This document shows positions 5,859 through 6,044 of a stretch of DNA of 6,044 nt, one piece after another. Each line of letters begins with the position of its first letter. Position 1 is the first letter of the stretch. The notes beneath the pieces are model-generated. The model was not told the DNA's origin and did no database searches. It saw only the letters and a program-made list of their open reading frames with translations. The stretch comes from Sediminibacterium ginsengisoli (lineage in GTDB: Bacteria > Bacteroidota > Bacteroidia > Chitinophagales > Chitinophagaceae). A program made the position numbers and the translations under genes. Location of the stretch: assembly GCA_945860335.1 (NCBI GenBank), contig CAMAQW010000108.1:1-6044 (forward strand). The letters run 5' to 3'.

Positions 5859-6044
5859 TTATTGCAATATGAAAGTTATGTTTTGATCTAATTTTCTACT
5901 ACCGCCACCTGGCTCCAATACTTTTATTTCACCAATAGTAACTGTACTTCCAGCCTGACATCTTCTAATTAATGCTTGTGCAGCAGCGTCTTTGAATGAA
6001 GCACTATTCACTTCTGCAAACTCAGGTTCATCAAAGCCTTTACC
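5859..6044 (-). CDS. gldM: GldM, C-terminal fragment (starts beyond right edge)
   Basis: The minus strand reads openly from the right edge to TAA at 5859-5861, giving the last 61 residues of the gene directly upstream of gldN. The fragment contains SFKDAAAQALIRRCQAG, then STVTIGEIKVLEPGGGSRKL and DQNITFILQ. This fits the terminal domain of GldM/PorM, where an AG-x-x-V segment, an I-K-V-x-x-P-x-G-x-x-R-K-L turn and a final beta strand are typical. GldM is anchored in the inner membrane and crosses the periplasm as a dimeric shaft; with GldL it forms the proton-driven motor, and its C-terminus contacts the GldKN ring. The gldL and gldK genes are expected further right in the usual K-L-M-N order. 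Identification rests on a short fragment plus position next to gldN. Confidence 0.88.
   Translation of the reverse strand, partial: GKGFDEPEFAEVNSASFKDAAAQALIRRCQAGSTVTIGEIKVLEPGGGSRKLDQNITFILQ

Noticed and set aside
1..6044. Mobile elements, CRISPR arrays, tRNA or rRNA genes, phage genes
   Set aside because: No transposase motif, regular repeat-spacer pattern, tRNA cloverleaf, rRNA signature or phage protein was seen on either strand.

Overview
The window looks like chromosome from a Bacteroidota bacterium, probably of the Chitinophagaceae type (class Chitinophagia). The reasons are adjacent gldM and gldN genes of the type IX secretion system (T9SS), AT-rich sequence, genes without strong Shine-Dalgarno sites, a DUF1800-type gene, and an ECF sigma factor followed by a single-pass protein with an outer-membrane-barrel-like C-terminus. 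The genus cannot be fixed from the sequence.

Layout. Positions 1-285 (minus) hold the first 95 codons of a DUF1800-family protein that runs off the left edge. Positions 286-403 are a divergent intergenic region with a G8 tract next to the DUF1800 start codon, an imperfect CACGTG-centred palindrome and T-rich direct repeats. Positions 404-4751 (plus) hold four closely spaced genes that read as one operon: an ECF sigma factor; a protein with a cytoplasmic N-terminus, one membrane span, a long Ser/Thr-rich linker and a beta-barrel-like C-terminus; a small probable lipoprotein of unknown function; and a full-length uvrC whose ATG directly abuts the lipoprotein stop codon. A near-perfect 14-bp hairpin with A/T tracts on both sides (4750-4780) ends this operon and also serves the convergent genes. 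Positions 4798-5847 (minus) encode GldN, and 5859-6044 (minus) is the last 61 codons of GldM, upstream of gldN in the same transcription unit.

How the parts relate. GldM and GldN belong to the T9SS/gliding machine: GldM is the periplasmic shaft of the GldLM motor, and GldN joins GldK at the periplasmic side of the outer membrane. The sigma factor and the next gene look like a sigma/membrane-partner regulatory pair, with the partner probably sensing an envelope state. The least expected feature is uvrC, the nucleotide excision repair endonuclease, as the last gene of this apparent envelope-signalling operon. I see no mobile elements, CRISPR arrays, tRNA or rRNA genes. Most of the window is ordinary chromosomal gene content; the best candidates for something under-described are the sigma/barrel pair, its unknown lipoprotein, and their link to uvrC.
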